13,519 nucleotides of DNA from G039029935 sp039029935. GTDB taxonomy: Bacteria; Chloroflexota; Anaerolineae; Caldilineales; Caldilineaceae. The DNA lies in contig JBCCFC010000221.1 of the NCBI GenBank assembly GCA_039029935.1, positions 1-13,519 on the forward strand. Direction: 5' to 3'. Under the pieces are notes generated by a model. It worked only from the letters and a program-made list of their open reading frames with translations. It was not told the DNA's origin and made no database searches. Shown here piece by piece: positions 1 through 6,724 of this stretch (position 1 is its first letter; each line of letters begins with the position of its first letter). Both the position numbers and the translations under genes were made by a program.

Positions 1-142
1 AACGGGCAACTGGAAAATTGGGGTAGCCCCACCAAGAATCAAATAGACAACCGAAGAATCAACGGCAAAACGGGGTATTTGCCAAAGAATTAGCGGATTG
101 AGGCTATCACCACCGATAAGTAATTAGCCAACTGCTGCCCAA
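1..142. other. Leader region upstream of the transporter operon
   Basis: No gene is recognised here. Two plus-strand frames are open from the left edge and stop at 43-45 and 91-93; either could be the tail of a gene cut by the window, but neither peptide is recognisable. The stretch holds two copies of AAGAATCAA (34-42 and 54-62), 20 nt apart, with a weaker third copy (AAGAATTA, 85-92). A short hairpin TGGGG-TAG-CCCCA lies at 19-31 with no T-tract after it. These could be regulator sites for the operon, but that is inference. Confidence 0.35.
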
Positions 143-145
143 TTG

Positions 146-154
146 TGTTATACT
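146..154 (+). promoter_or_regulatory. Extended -10 promoter for the transporter operon
   Basis: TGT-TATACT is an extended -10 element (TGn plus five of six matches to TATAAT). No good -35 lies 16-18 nt upstream, which is acceptable for an extended -10 promoter. Transcription would start near 161, giving a leader of about 57 nt before the ATG at 218. Confidence 0.45.
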
Positions 155-217
155 CCTTCCATTCATCACCACTCAGATGGACAGATGAAACCATACTATC
201 AACAAAAGGAAAAGACC

Positions 218-1465
218 ATGAAGTTACGAAATATTTGGATCAGCGCTCTGCTGATTTCAGCTTTTGTATTACTCATTGCTGGGTGTGCGGCGCCAGCGGC
301 TGCACCTGCAGCGGACAGCGGTGAGGCTAGTGCGGAAGAGTCATCGGCACGTGTCGTCAAGATTGCGGCCTTTGGCGCAAAATCTGGGCCACTACGCTCC
401 TTTGGTGTCAACTCAGAAGCAGTTGTCAACGCGGCAGTAGATCACATCAACGAGACTGGCATCGAACTGGCGGATGGAACAATGGCGATGCTACAGGTCG
501 ATTACTTTGACTCTGCCTGTAATGCAGAGGAAGCCATCTCACTGGTACGTCGTCTGGCCGAAGATGACTACCTCATGGGGCTTGGGCCAACATGTTCCGG
601 CGCAGCGGAAGCACTCTATGGCATCTTCCAAAAGCAGGTTGATGACGAGAGTGACTCTGGATTGCAGTTCCCAATCTTCACGGATACGGCCATCAAAGCG
701 GGTCTTGCAAAGATTTCAGATTGGACATTCCGCAATGTACCCAACGAAACGGCCATGTATACAGACCTGTATGCGTGGATTGTCGAGACCAATCCAGACG
801 CCACAACCGTGTTTGGGACAGTCGAAACCGACCAAGGTCACTCCAACGCCACATGGAACAACATTATCTCTGTCAAGGCCGAAGAAGCGGGGCTAGAGGT
901 TGTGGGCAATGCCGAATATCTGATGGCAGACACCAGCTTTACCACGCAAGTGCGGGCGATGAAGCAGGCTGAGGCCGATATTGTGGCGGTTTCTTCTCAC
1001 CCATTTAGCACGTGTGGGCTGTTGAAAGAGATGGCGCGTCAGGGTGTGACCCCCAAGATACTGATTGGGTTGACCAGTTCATCCAGTAATGAAACCATGT
1101 CTGGCTGTAGCGCAGAGGCCGAGGGCATGCTCATTCCCACCAGCTTTGCGCCTGTGACTGAAGATGCGCAGATGGTGGCGGATGGTGCAGCCGAGATGGG
1201 TGGCAGTGCCGATCTGCACAGTGCGGCTGCGTGGGAAATCCTGCATCTCGTCACGGACATCATTGCAGCGAATGGCGTCATGGCACAGGCAGACACAGTT
1301 GAGGCCGACCGTCGTCTGATTCGCGACGGATTGGCGGCTATCGAAATGACCGATGGACTCTTGGGTGAGATTGAGCGCACCGACGAAGGTGAAGCCATCA
1401 AACCTTACCTCTTTGTGCAGGCACAGGAAGGTAGCTGGGAAGTCGTTCACGATCCCATGCAGTAG
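218..1465 (+). CDS. ABC transporter substrate-binding lipoprotein, branched-chain amino acid (LIV/HAAT) type
   Basis: This is a 415-residue extracytoplasmic ligand-binding protein of the Leu/Ile/Val type (type I periplasmic-binding fold), which would present an amino acid or related ligand to the downstream permeases. The start at 218 is chosen because an AGGAAAAG ribosome site lies just upstream and a lipoprotein signal peptide begins there: MKLR, a hydrophobic core at about residues 8-20, then lipobox LIAGC with Cys23, and an Ala/Pro-rich linker. The in-frame ATG at 143 would bury the signal 25 residues inside the protein. The mature domain opens with VKIAAFGAKSGPLRSFG, the usual first strand and ligand loop of the family. 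Length matches the family. The exact substrate cannot be read from the sequence. It is the only binding protein in the window although two permease sets follow. Confidence 0.93.
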   Translation: MKLRNIWISALLISAFVLLIAGCAAPAAAPAADSGEASAEESSARVVKIAAFGAKSGPLRSFGVNSEAVVNAAVDHINETGIELADGTMAMLQVDYFDSACNAEEAISLVRRLAEDDYLMGLGPTCSGAAEALYGIFQKQVDDESDSGLQFPIFTDTAIKAGLAKISDWTFRNVPNETAMYTDLYAWIVETNPDATTVFGTVETDQGHSNATWNNIISVKAEEAGLEVVGNAEYLMADTSFTTQVRAMKQAEADIVAVSSHPFSTCGLLKEMARQGVTPKILIGLTSSSSNETMSGCSAEAEGMLIPTSFAPVTEDAQMVADGAAEMGGSADLHSAAAWEILHLVTDIIAANGVMAQADTVEADRRLIRDGLAAIEMTDGLLGEIERTDEGEAIKPYLFVQAQEGSWEVVHDPMQ

Positions 1466-1520
1466 GTTGGTATTCGGTGGGTCGGTATTCGGTACTGACC
1501 TACCGACCTACTGGCTTACC
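1466..1520. repeat. Intergenic 15-nt repeat cluster, copy A
   Basis: Directly after the stop codon come two tandem 15-mers, GTTGGTATTCGGTGG (1466-1480) and GTCGGTATTCGGTAC (1481-1495). An 8-nt series of the opposite polarity follows (TGACCTAC, CGACCTAC, TGGCTTAC). GGTCGGTA (1480-1487) pairs with TACCGACC (1501-1508) around a 13-nt loop, so the RNA can form a hairpin. The same family recurs at 5631-5722 and, inverted, at 6671-6705. Confidence 0.8.
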
Positions 1521-1550
1521 AATCAACTCACCACACTCGGAACCTGCCAC

Positions 1551-2426
1551 ATGATTGATCTGATTCAAGTGCTAATCGACGGTGTTCTTTTTGGCACCAC
1601 CTATGCCGTCATCGGTGTTGGCTTTGCGCTCATCTTTGGGGCTATGAACAAACTCAACATTGCTTATGCCGCTGCCTCCATTGCTGGGGCTTATGTTGGA
1701 CTATTCTTTCTGGAACTACTCAATATTCCAGGACCGCTTGTCTTTCTCACAGCGGCCATCTCCTCCGGTGTGATTGGCTATCTACTCTACCTCACCTGCT
1801 TTCGCTTTATCCCGGTTGATAACCATCTGGCCCCGTTGATGGCAACCGTGGGTGCGCTGATCTTTATCGACGAAGTGATTGTCCATCAAACCAACGGATC
1901 GCCCCAATCCTATCCATCACTCTTTGCCTCGTTGCATGGCGAAGTGGGTGGCTTCTTCTTTCGCGGCGACCTCATCTTTGTCGGCGTCCTCTCCATCCTA
2001 AGCATGATCGGTCTATTGATTGTCCTCTTCCGCACACGATTGGGATTGGCAACGCGCGCGGTGTCGCAACAGCCCATCGCTGCGCAACTCTGCGGGATGT
2101 CGGTTCATCAAGTTAACGGGCAGACGTTTGTCCTGGCGGGTGTACTCGGTGGAATCGCGGGCGCAGCCATCGGCGCATCGGTCGGTATCCTATCACCACT
2201 GTTGACCATGCCGATTACGGTCAAAGGCTTGATTGTCACTGTGATTGGCGGGTTGGGCAGCATCCCCGGTGCATTTGTGGCCGGGCTGCTGGTTGGCGGA
2301 TTGGAAAATGTATTCTTATTTTACCGAGGGGTCTCTGAGCGAGACATGTATGTGATGCTGCTATTATTTGCATTTCTGGCACTCCGTCCTGGTGGAATTT
2401 TTGCAACATCGGCGGAGCGTGACTAA
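1551..2426 (+). CDS. livH: LivH-type ABC permease, first set
   Basis: This is a 291-residue integral membrane permease of the LivH family, one half of the pore of a branched-chain-amino-acid-type importer. About eight hydrophobic segments are visible. The N-terminus (DGVLFGTTYAVIGVGFALIFG) and the C-terminal VIGGLGSIPGAFVAGLLVGG and LRPGGIF blocks are family hallmarks. The cytoplasmic coupling loop around GLATRAVSQQPIAAQLCGM would contact the ATPases. The start at 1551 is chosen because MIDLIQ is the family N-terminus; the frame is open 66 codons further upstream, into the binding-protein gene. No Shine-Dalgarno sequence is seen before the ATG. Its stop overlaps the next start (TAATG). Confidence 0.93.
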   Translation: MIDLIQVLIDGVLFGTTYAVIGVGFALIFGAMNKLNIAYAAASIAGAYVGLFFLELLNIPGPLVFLTAAISSGVIGYLLYLTCFRFIPVDNHLAPLMATVGALIFIDEVIVHQTNGSPQSYPSLFASLHGEVGGFFFRGDLIFVGVLSILSMIGLLIVLFRTRLGLATRAVSQQPIAAQLCGMSVHQVNGQTFVLAGVLGGIAGAAIGASVGILSPLLTMPITVKGLIVTVIGGLGSIPGAFVAGLLVGGLENVFLFYRGVSERDMYVMLLLFAFLALRPGGIFATSAERD

Positions 2427-3358
2427 TGGATTTTTATCTCGGTGTATTGCAATTTATCGGTATTCACACCCTGTTGGGGTTATCCGCTTACGTGTTGTTG
2501 CTGACAGGCCAGGTCAGCTTGGCGCAAGTCGGCTTCTATGCCATTGGCGCCTATGTATCGGGACTGCTCACCGTTCTCTATAGCTTTCACATCCTGCCCG
2601 CGTTGCTGATTGGCGCAGTCGTTGCCGCCATCTTTGCCTTCCTTGTTGGATTCCCCACCTTACGTGTCAAAGGCTTGATGTTAGTGGTCGCAACCTTGGC
2701 TTTCACGCAATTTGTCAGCCTCTTCTTCTTTAACCTACGTTTCCAGCGCGAGATTGAGGGCTTTCTCTATGGACCAGATGGCCCCCAAGGATTCCGTGAA
2801 ATTCGCTATTTTAATGCCAACGGTTGGAGCTTGGCCGAGGTCACGATGTTTATTTGGGCGTTTGTGATCATCATCATGATTGCACTGTGGTGGCTGGATA
2901 GGGCACGAGCGGGTGCGGTGTTACGCGCGGTGGGTGAAGATGAACTGGCGGCACAGAGCGTAGGCATCAACCTGACCGCTGTCAAGGTATCAGCCATGAC
3001 CGCTGGTGGATTTATTGCTGGCTTGGCGGGTGGGCTATTTGCGCACTATGTCACCCACATCCAACACACAACCTTTGATGTTGTTCTGGCGACCTTTGCT
3101 GTTGCCTATCCGATCTTGGGCGGGTTATCCAGCGTCTTTGGCACATTGTTGGCCGTGATCTTTATTCAAGGTGGTATCATTGAAGGCTTGCGCTTTACGG
3201 GGGAATGGCGTCTATTCCTCTTTGGGCTACTGCTCATCGTCACTATGAACCTCAAGCCCGATGGCCTCCTCGACACCCGCAGTATGCACCTATTACGAGG
3301 GCTATTCCGCTTCTCCAGTCGGGATAAGAGGCAGGATAAGGGGGTGGTTCGTGCTTGA
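2426..3358 (+). CDS. livM: LivM-type ABC permease, first set
   Basis: This 310-residue membrane protein is the LivM partner of LivH and the second pore subunit. Family signatures visible are LSAYVLLLTGQVSLAQVGFY near the N-terminus, the LRVKGLMLVVATLAF segment after about residue 80, the YGPDGPQGF loop, and the coupling helix with LRAVGEDELAAQSVGI. The start codon overlaps the livH1 stop by one base, and GGAG at 2414-2417 is a suitable ribosome site, so the two permeases are translationally coupled. The C-terminus is a short basic cytoplasmic tail. The next gene begins inside its last codons. Confidence 0.93.
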   Translation: MDFYLGVLQFIGIHTLLGLSAYVLLLTGQVSLAQVGFYAIGAYVSGLLTVLYSFHILPALLIGAVVAAIFAFLVGFPTLRVKGLMLVVATLAFTQFVSLFFFNLRFQREIEGFLYGPDGPQGFREIRYFNANGWSLAEVTMFIWAFVIIIMIALWWLDRARAGAVLRAVGEDELAAQSVGINLTAVKVSAMTAGGFIAGLAGGLFAHYVTHIQHTTFDVVLATFAVAYPILGGLSSVFGTLLAVIFIQGGIIEGLRFTGEWRLFLFGLLLIVTMNLKPDGLLDTRSMHLLRGLFRFSSRDKRQDKGVVRA

Positions 3359-4097
3359 GCTAAGAACGTTGAGCAAATCGTTTGGCGGGATCAAGGCCGT
3401 CAACCAGCTAGATTTGACCGTTGCACAGGGGGAGATTGTGGGGCTGATTGGTCCCAATGGGTCGGGTAAGAGTACTACCGTCAACATGGTCTGTGGCGTC
3501 TATCAGCCAACCAGCGGGGAAATCTTGTTTCAAGGGCAAGACCTGACCAAGATGCCTACGCATGCACGGTTACAGACGGGTGTGGCGCGTACCTTTCAGA
3601 ATATTCGCCTCTTTGATCAGCTAACCGTGTGGCAAAATTTACTGGTCGCCCAAAATTCACCCGAAGACACCAATAGCACGGGCTTTTTGAGCCGCTGGTT
3701 TGGGAACACCGCACGTAACCGCGCCTCCATTGATGAGCTATTGGCCTTTGCGGGGCTTGAGGACAAACGCAACGAACTGGCATCCAATCTGGCTTTTGGC
3801 GAGCAGCGTCGGCTGGAGTTGGCACGTGCTGTCGCCGCCAAGCCCGCTTTGCTGCTGCTGGATGAGCCGGCAGCGGGGATGAACTCGACAGAGGTACAGG
3901 ACTTACGCAACCGTATTTTGCATTTGCGCGATGAGGGCATGACCATATTCTTGGTTGAGCATGTCATGGAGTTGGTGATGGGTGTGACAGACCGCATCGC
4001 AGTGTTGAACTTTGGCAGCAAAATTGCCGAAGGCACACCGACGGATATCCAGCAAAATTTGGCGGTTCAAGAAGCGTATTTGGGTGCAAGCCGCTAG
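3351..4097 (+). CDS. livG: LivG-type ABC transporter ATP-binding protein, first set
   Basis: A 248-residue cytoplasmic ATPase that powers import through LivH/LivM. Motifs seen: Walker A GPNGSGKST (34-42), Q-loop Gln83 in RTFQN, the LivG-type signature LAFGEQRRLE (147-156), Walker B LLLLDEP (167-173) and switch His204 in LVEHVM. The GTG start at 3351 is chosen because AAGGGGG at 3338-3344 is a good ribosome site and the protein then begins like its family. It overlaps the end of livM1 by 8 nt. The longer frame from 3261 adds 30 residues that only shadow livM1. All catalytic motifs are intact. Confidence 0.93.
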   Translation: MLELRTLSKSFGGIKAVNQLDLTVAQGEIVGLIGPNGSGKSTTVNMVCGVYQPTSGEILFQGQDLTKMPTHARLQTGVARTFQNIRLFDQLTVWQNLLVAQNSPEDTNSTGFLSRWFGNTARNRASIDELLAFAGLEDKRNELASNLAFGEQRRLELARAVAAKPALLLLDEPAAGMNSTEVQDLRNRILHLRDEGMTIFLVEHVMELVMGVTDRIAVLNFGSKIAEGTPTDIQQNLAVQEAYLGASR

Positions 4098-4099
4098 TG

Positions 4100-4252
4100 C
4101 CTTTCTACGTCCTACGCACCTTGACCAAGACACCAATCAGGGTGATGAGTCAGGCGGAGGCTGCGTACGTGCTGTTCAGCGATCAAGGCAGCAAGACGAT
4201 GGGGCAGATCATTACGGTGAATCACAGGTTGTATGGAGCATTCTTGAGGTAG
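4100..4252 (+). pseudogene. Possible relic of a short-chain dehydrogenase C-terminus
   Basis: Immediately after livG1 a short open stretch in another frame reads, from 4145 to the TAG at 4250-4252, MSQAEAAYVLFSDQGSKTMG followed by QIITVNHRLYGAFLR. The block resembles the last strand and helix of classical short-chain dehydrogenase/reductases, where LASDxxSxxTGQxxxVDGG is typical. The usual DGG is replaced by NHR, and the catalytic and NAD-binding parts are absent. It has no ribosome site. I read it as a decayed 3' fragment left by an insertion or deletion between livG1 and livF1. The match is short and could be chance. Confidence 0.33.
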
Positions 4253-4287
4253 GGAATTTTACGGTAGTATCTTCATAGGTAATGCTT

Positions 4288-4770
4288 ATGAATCAAAATC
4301 ACGATAAACAAACTTATTCACGAAACCCTCCCTCGGAAATTAGTGAGCTATTGTATGGACCTAGACTAGTACACAAAATGAACGCCATCATTGGGTCTTT
4401 TGTCCGTCAAGGGCATAATGTGGTCCATAAAATGATTGAACCCCTGCACGATTTAGAAGAATCTGGTACAATTACAGAAGATGAGCTTGTGAATCTGCTT
4501 GCCGCTGATTTGCTCTGGCAGGGCATTATCAAGAAAACACGTCAAACAGTGACACTTGTGGGTGAATTTTCTTGGCTGGCAGAGGCGCATGATGTGCAAC
4601 GGGCAGCAGATCGTGCCGAAATTTTGCAGCGTATTGGGGTGGAGTCCGTACCTGTTGTCGCAGGGCAAAAATGGACACAGGAGGCAATTGAGTTGGCAAA
4701 ACAACTTGAGGTTGCGCGTATTACAAAATTCTCGGTGAATAAAGAATCTTGGTCAATTGTATTTAACTGA
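4288..4770 (+). CDS. Hypothetical protein with PD-(D/E)XK-nuclease-like core
   Basis: A soluble protein of 160 residues with no signal peptide. An N-terminal, partly helical region (about 16-70) precedes a segment that resembles a PD-(D/E)XK-like family seen in cyanobacteria and Chloroflexota: Asp74 in LLAADLLWQG, then the ExS pair Glu93/Ser95 in LVGEFSWLAEAHDV, a helix QRAADRAEILQRIG and the strand VESVPVVAG. The catalytic Lys of ExK is Ser here, so nuclease activity is doubtful. ATG 4288 is preferred to ATG 4282 because AGGT at 4277-4280 is spaced properly only for 4288. It interrupts the LivG-LivF pair and looks more A+T-rich than its neighbours, which suggests acquisition. No function is assigned. 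Confidence 0.7.
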   Translation: MNQNHDKQTYSRNPPSEISELLYGPRLVHKMNAIIGSFVRQGHNVVHKMIEPLHDLEESGTITEDELVNLLAADLLWQGIIKKTRQTVTLVGEFSWLAEAHDVQRAADRAEILQRIGVESVPVVAGQKWTQEAIELAKQLEVARITKFSVNKESWSIVFN

Positions 4771-4842
4771 CAAACGAGCAAACACCTACAGTTGACAAAC
4801 ACCAATAAACCAAACAACACCAATCATATATCAGTCATTGAA

Positions 4843-4859
4843 ACAGGGACAAACCCTGT
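4843..4859. repeat. Small perfect hairpin ACAGGG-ACAAA-CCCTGT
   Basis: A 6-bp perfect inverted repeat with a 5-nt loop lies in the A/C-rich gap before livF1, followed directly by a second small dyad, GCGA-TGG-TCGC (4860-4870). There is no T-tract, so it is not an intrinsic terminator. It resembles short dispersed palindromes found in Chloroflexota genomes, but that comparison is from memory. Confidence 0.45.
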
Positions 4860-4911
4860 GCGATGGTCGCTATGAACGCATCTGATAATTGGTGGCAGAA
4901 GAAGAGTAAAT

Positions 4912-5631
4912 ATGTTACAGGTTGACAACATTGTAACCAAGTATGGAAAAATTGAGGCACTCAAAGGCGCCAGCCTGACCGTGGACGAGGGGCAAGTGAC
5001 CTGTCTGTTGGGGCCAAATGGTGCGGGAAAAACCACGCTGATGTTTACGATTGCGGGTATCCTCAAACCAAGCCAAGGGTCGATTCAACTGGATGGGGTT
5101 GAGTTGGCTGGCAGTGCGCCCATCAAAATGGTTGAGGCAGGTATCGCCTTGGTTCCTGAAAATCGACTGGTCTTTCCAGAGATGAGTGTACGTGACAATT
5201 TGCGTGCAGGCGCATATACTCGACTCAACAGCGATAAGGTAGGCGTCGAAGAGGATATCGCCCGTATGTTTGCGCGCTTTCCCCAGTTGGGTACACGGGA
5301 GACCCAACTGGCGGGTACGATGTCGGGTGGTGAGCAACAGATGCTGGCGATTGCACGCGCACTGATGTCACGCCCCAAAATCCTGCTCATGGACGAACCA
5401 TCGTTGGGGTTGGCCCCATTGATTGTGCAGGAAATTTTTGACCTGATTACCGAACTCAACGCCGAAGGAACCACCATCTTTTTGGTCGAGCAAAATGCGA
5501 ATATGGCCTTGCAGGTGGCGCACAAATTCTATCTGCTGGAGCAGGGTCAAGTGACCTTTGGCGGTACGCCGGATGAGATGGAGGAGAATACGTTGATTCA
5601 GCGGGCGTATTTGGGGTCGGTGGGGGAGTAG
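4912..5631 (+). CDS. livF: LivF-type ABC transporter ATP-binding protein, first set
   Basis: A 239-residue cytoplasmic ATPase, partner of LivG in the heterodimeric motor. Motifs: Walker A GPNGAGKTT (34-42), the LivF-typical VPE at 81-83 where other ABC proteins have the Q-loop Gln, signature MSGGEQQ (137-143), Walker B ILLMDEP (157-163) and EQN at 193-195, with Gln at the switch-His position as is usual for LivF. The ribosome site is a weak purine run (AAGAAGAG) before ATG 4912. It is separated from livG1 by 814 nt of accessory sequence, unlike the direct G-F junction of the second set. Confidence 0.93.
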   Translation: MLQVDNIVTKYGKIEALKGASLTVDEGQVTCLLGPNGAGKTTLMFTIAGILKPSQGSIQLDGVELAGSAPIKMVEAGIALVPENRLVFPEMSVRDNLRAGAYTRLNSDKVGVEEDIARMFARFPQLGTRETQLAGTMSGGEQQMLAIARALMSRPKILLMDEPSLGLAPLIVQEIFDLITELNAEGTTIFLVEQNANMALQVAHKFYLLEQGQVTFGGTPDEMEENTLIQRAYLGSVGE

Positions 5632-5722
5632 TCGGTATTCGGTGCGTCAGTATTCGGTACGTCGGTACTGGTCTACCGATTACCGACCTACTGACCTACT
5701 GGTCCACTGACCTACTGATTAC
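5631..5722. repeat. Intergenic 15-nt repeat cluster, copy B
   Basis: Three 15-mers, GTCGGTATTCGGTGC (5631-5645), GTCAGTATTCGGTAC (5646-5660) and GTCGGTACTGGTCTA (5661-5675), are followed by an 8-nt tandem series CCGACCTA, CTGACCTA, CTGGTCCA, CTGACCTA, CTGATTAC (5683-5722). Two nested pairings are possible: GTCAGTA 5646-5652 with TACTGAC 5689-5695, and GTCGGTA 5661-5667 with TACCGAC 5681-5687. It fills the gap between livF1 and livH2, starting on the last base of the livF1 stop. Confidence 0.82.
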
Positions 5723-5741
5723 CAAGATAGTTATCAAAATA

Positions 5742-6653
5742 ATGGTCGATTTCATTCAAAATTGTCTTGACGGCATCGCCGTTGGTTCAACCTATGCCCT
5801 GCTTGCCATCGGTTTCACCCTCATTTTTGGGGTCATGCGACGGCTCAACTTGGCCTATGGCTCATCCATCATGCTGGGTGCATTTGTCGGCACATGGTTC
5901 TTTGTTGAACTGAACGCCAATGCCGTGCTTGTTGCTGTGATCACCATCATCGCCACCGCCCTCGTCGGTGTCTATGTCGAACGACTCTGCTTCTGGGCGA
6001 TTTGGCGCGGGGCGGCACTGGCCTCAATGGTGTCCAGCTTTGCCATCTGGATGCAGCTTGAAGAAATCGCACTGGTGCTACTCCCCAACCGAACCTATCC
6101 TTTCCCTAGTCTGACTACATCACCGGCCTTGACTGTCCAGCTAAACACTGCCTCCCTCTACCTACGCATGGAACACCTCTGGACACTGGCGATTGCGCTA
6201 GGACTGATGTTCCTACTGCGTCTCCTCCTCTACCAAACAGCCTTTGGCCTGCGTCTACGCGCGGTGGCCGAAGACCCACATGCCGCCCGTTATCTGGGCA
6301 TCAACGTAGACATGATCACCTTCTGGGCCTTTCTGCTCGTATCCGCCATCGGCGGCGTGGCGGGCTATCTGATTCTGGCAACAGACCAGCAAATCACACC
6401 CTTCTTTGGGTTATGGGCCACCTTCAAAGGCTTGATTGCCATGATGCTGGGGGGGATGGGGTCGTTGACCGGAGCCGTCATTGGGGGGCTATTGTTGGGC
6501 ATCATCGAAATGCAGAGCGCATGGTATCTCGGTGGTGGCTTCCGCGACTTAAGTGCCTTCTTTCTGCTCTTCCTGATCTTAATCGTGCGTCCGGGTGGAT
6601 TGCTAGGCACACAGGCTGTGATACAACAGCAGGCATCATTGCGAAGGGTCTAG
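5742..6653 (+). CDS. livH: LivH-type ABC permease, second set
   Basis: This 303-residue LivH-family membrane permease is clearly diverged from the copy at 1551. Family blocks are DGIAVGSTYALLAIGFTLIF at the N-terminus, the coupling loop GLRLRAVAEDPHAARYLGIN (the canonical form, better conserved than in the first LivH), the glycine-rich MMLGGMGSLTGAVIGGLLLG, and VRPGGLLG near the C-terminus. About eight transmembrane segments are apparent. No Shine-Dalgarno sequence precedes the ATG; the sequence before it is AT-rich and follows repeat cluster B. A related repeat in inverted orientation lies just after the gene. Confidence 0.93.
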   Translation: MVDFIQNCLDGIAVGSTYALLAIGFTLIFGVMRRLNLAYGSSIMLGAFVGTWFFVELNANAVLVAVITIIATALVGVYVERLCFWAIWRGAALASMVSSFAIWMQLEEIALVLLPNRTYPFPSLTTSPALTVQLNTASLYLRMEHLWTLAIALGLMFLLRLLLYQTAFGLRLRAVAEDPHAARYLGINVDMITFWAFLLVSAIGGVAGYLILATDQQITPFFGLWATFKGLIAMMLGGMGSLTGAVIGGLLLGIIEMQSAWYLGGGFRDLSAFFLLFLILIVRPGGLLGTQAVIQQQASLRRV

Positions 6654-6670
6654 AGTGTTCACTGTTCAGT

Positions 6671-6705
6671 GTACCGACTACCGAATACTGACGCACCGAA
6701 TACGC
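6671..6705. repeat. Intergenic 15-nt repeat cluster, copy C (inverted relative to B)
   Basis: The reverse complement of 6679-6703 is identical over 25 nt to 5635-5659 in copy B, and the match continues with GTCGGTAC after a one-base gap. Copies B and C therefore form inverted repeats bracketing livH2 (about 1 kb apart). The cluster lies between livH2 and livM2. Confidence 0.85.
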
Positions 6706-6724
6706 TAAATAATAAACAACACAC

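Noticed and set aside
1039..1450. Two overlapping minus-strand frames of about 120 codons
   Set aside because: Both are shadows of the binding-protein gene, with low-complexity Ser/Ala translations and no ribosome sites.
4244..4270. TTGAGG ... TAGTAT as a promoter for the 160-residue protein
   Set aside because: Spacing is only 15 nt and both hexamers match at four of six positions, which is too weak to call.
4792..4797. Exact TTGACA hexamer suggesting a promoter for livF1
   Set aside because: No -10-like sequence lies 15-19 nt downstream; the nearest AT-rich hexamer (CATATA, 4825) is 27 nt away.
5631..5722. Repeat cluster B considered as a CRISPR array
   Set aside because: The units are 8-15 nt and contiguous, with no spacers of uniform length and no cas genes in the window.
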